The notes beneath the pieces were generated by a model, which had not been told where the DNA came from, ran no database searches, and saw only the letters and a list, made by a program, of their open reading frames with translations. This document shows, piece by piece, positions 42,918-43,067 of a DNA stretch of 43,067 bases (positions are counted from its first letter, which is position 1; each line of letters starts with the position of its first letter). The translations under genes and the position numbers were made by a program. Source of the DNA: Bacteroidales bacterium (GTDB taxonomy: Bacteria > Bacteroidota > Bacteroidia > Bacteroidales > VadinHA17); NCBI GenBank assembly GCA_009881065.1, contig WXFE01000173.1, forward strand, positions 1 to 43,067, in the 5' to 3' direction.

Positions 42918-43067
42918 CTACTCCCTGTTATTGGTGTACCGGGTAATTATCTGATCACGGAGTTCAATGAACATCTTCGTTACGGCGTTCATCTTCGCGT
43001 CAGAGTATGCGGTAAGGAACTTCCTTGCAGTTTCCGGATTCTTTTTATACATCTCAAGAGCCTCCTT
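42918..43067 (-). CDS. C-terminal end of a probable C69 family dipeptidase (partial)
   Basis: Only the last 49 codons are inside the window, ending in TAG at 42918-42920. The segment KEALEMYKKNPETARKFLTAYSD followed by a helix and ITRYTNN resembles the C-terminus of C69 (Ntn-hydrolase) dipeptidases, where xALxLYxxNPxxAxxFLTDYS is common. The catalytic Cys at the N-terminus lies outside the window, so the assignment rests on this tail only. Confidence 0.45.
   Translation of the reverse strand, partial: KEALEMYKKNPETARKFLTAYSDAKMNAVTKMFIELRDQIITRYTNNRE

Noticed and set aside
1-43067. CRISPR array, insertion sequence, prophage or integrase genes
   Set aside because: No regular spacer-repeat array, transposase, terminal inverted repeat or phage gene was seen; the only tandem repeats are the two short arrays at gene ends.

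Overview
The window is a gene-dense bacterial chromosome segment from a member of the Bacteroidota, most likely Bacteroidales. The evidence is two SusC/SusD outer-membrane transporter pairs, several families largely confined to the phylum (DUF5606, DUF4835, the PUR-like DUF3276 protein, the long NusB, the short omega-like RpoZ protein), and promoters of the phylum-specific type TTTG-N18/19-TAnnTTTG. Genus cannot be decided from this segment.

Layout. Positions 1-9,800 are housekeeping: the 5' part of purC, a PhoH-like ATPase, an SAM hydroxide adenosyltransferase-family protein, mazG, speB with DUF5606, a TerB/DnaJ protein, and the leftward run nusB-DUF1573-yajC-YbbR-coaE-DnaJ. DUF3276 and DUF456 genes follow rightward. 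Positions 9,789-12,000 hold ornithine carbamoyltransferase and carbamate kinase, which can make ATP from citrulline-derived carbamoyl phosphate. Positions 12,150-16,100 run rightward: a lipoprotein, ftsK, a LolA-like carrier and a 44-residue membrane peptide. Positions 16,168-26,071 contain two tandem leftward susC-susD operons, each with its own promoter and terminator, and a decayed copy of the LolA-like gene between them. Positions 26,186-29,256 encode the last two steps of histidine degradation (hutI, ftcD). An outer-membrane barrel protein and a DUF819 permease follow. Positions 32,501-37,499 are the envelope/cofactor operon bamD-rpoZ-coaBC-DUF4835-recN. Then come an alpha-oxoamine synthase-like enzyme, an AHSA1-type protein, thioredoxin reductase, a DUF6599/DUF362 exported pair, tRNA-Pro(GGG) and the 3' end of a probable C69 dipeptidase.

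Together the metabolic genes suggest an organism that imports oligomers through SusCD and ferments amino acids (histidine to glutamate; citrulline or ornithine turnover with ATP gain). No glycoside hydrolase, sulfatase, protease or regulator sits beside the SusCD genes, so their substrate is open. No CRISPR array, phage or insertion sequence was seen. I found no convincing wholly new system. The least ordinary signals are a 27-nt in-frame repeat array at the argF/arcB stop codon in which the stop TAG occupies the position of CAG in the other units, an 18-nt array at the DUF362 stop codon, the LolA-like gene remnant, and the duplicated susC leader.
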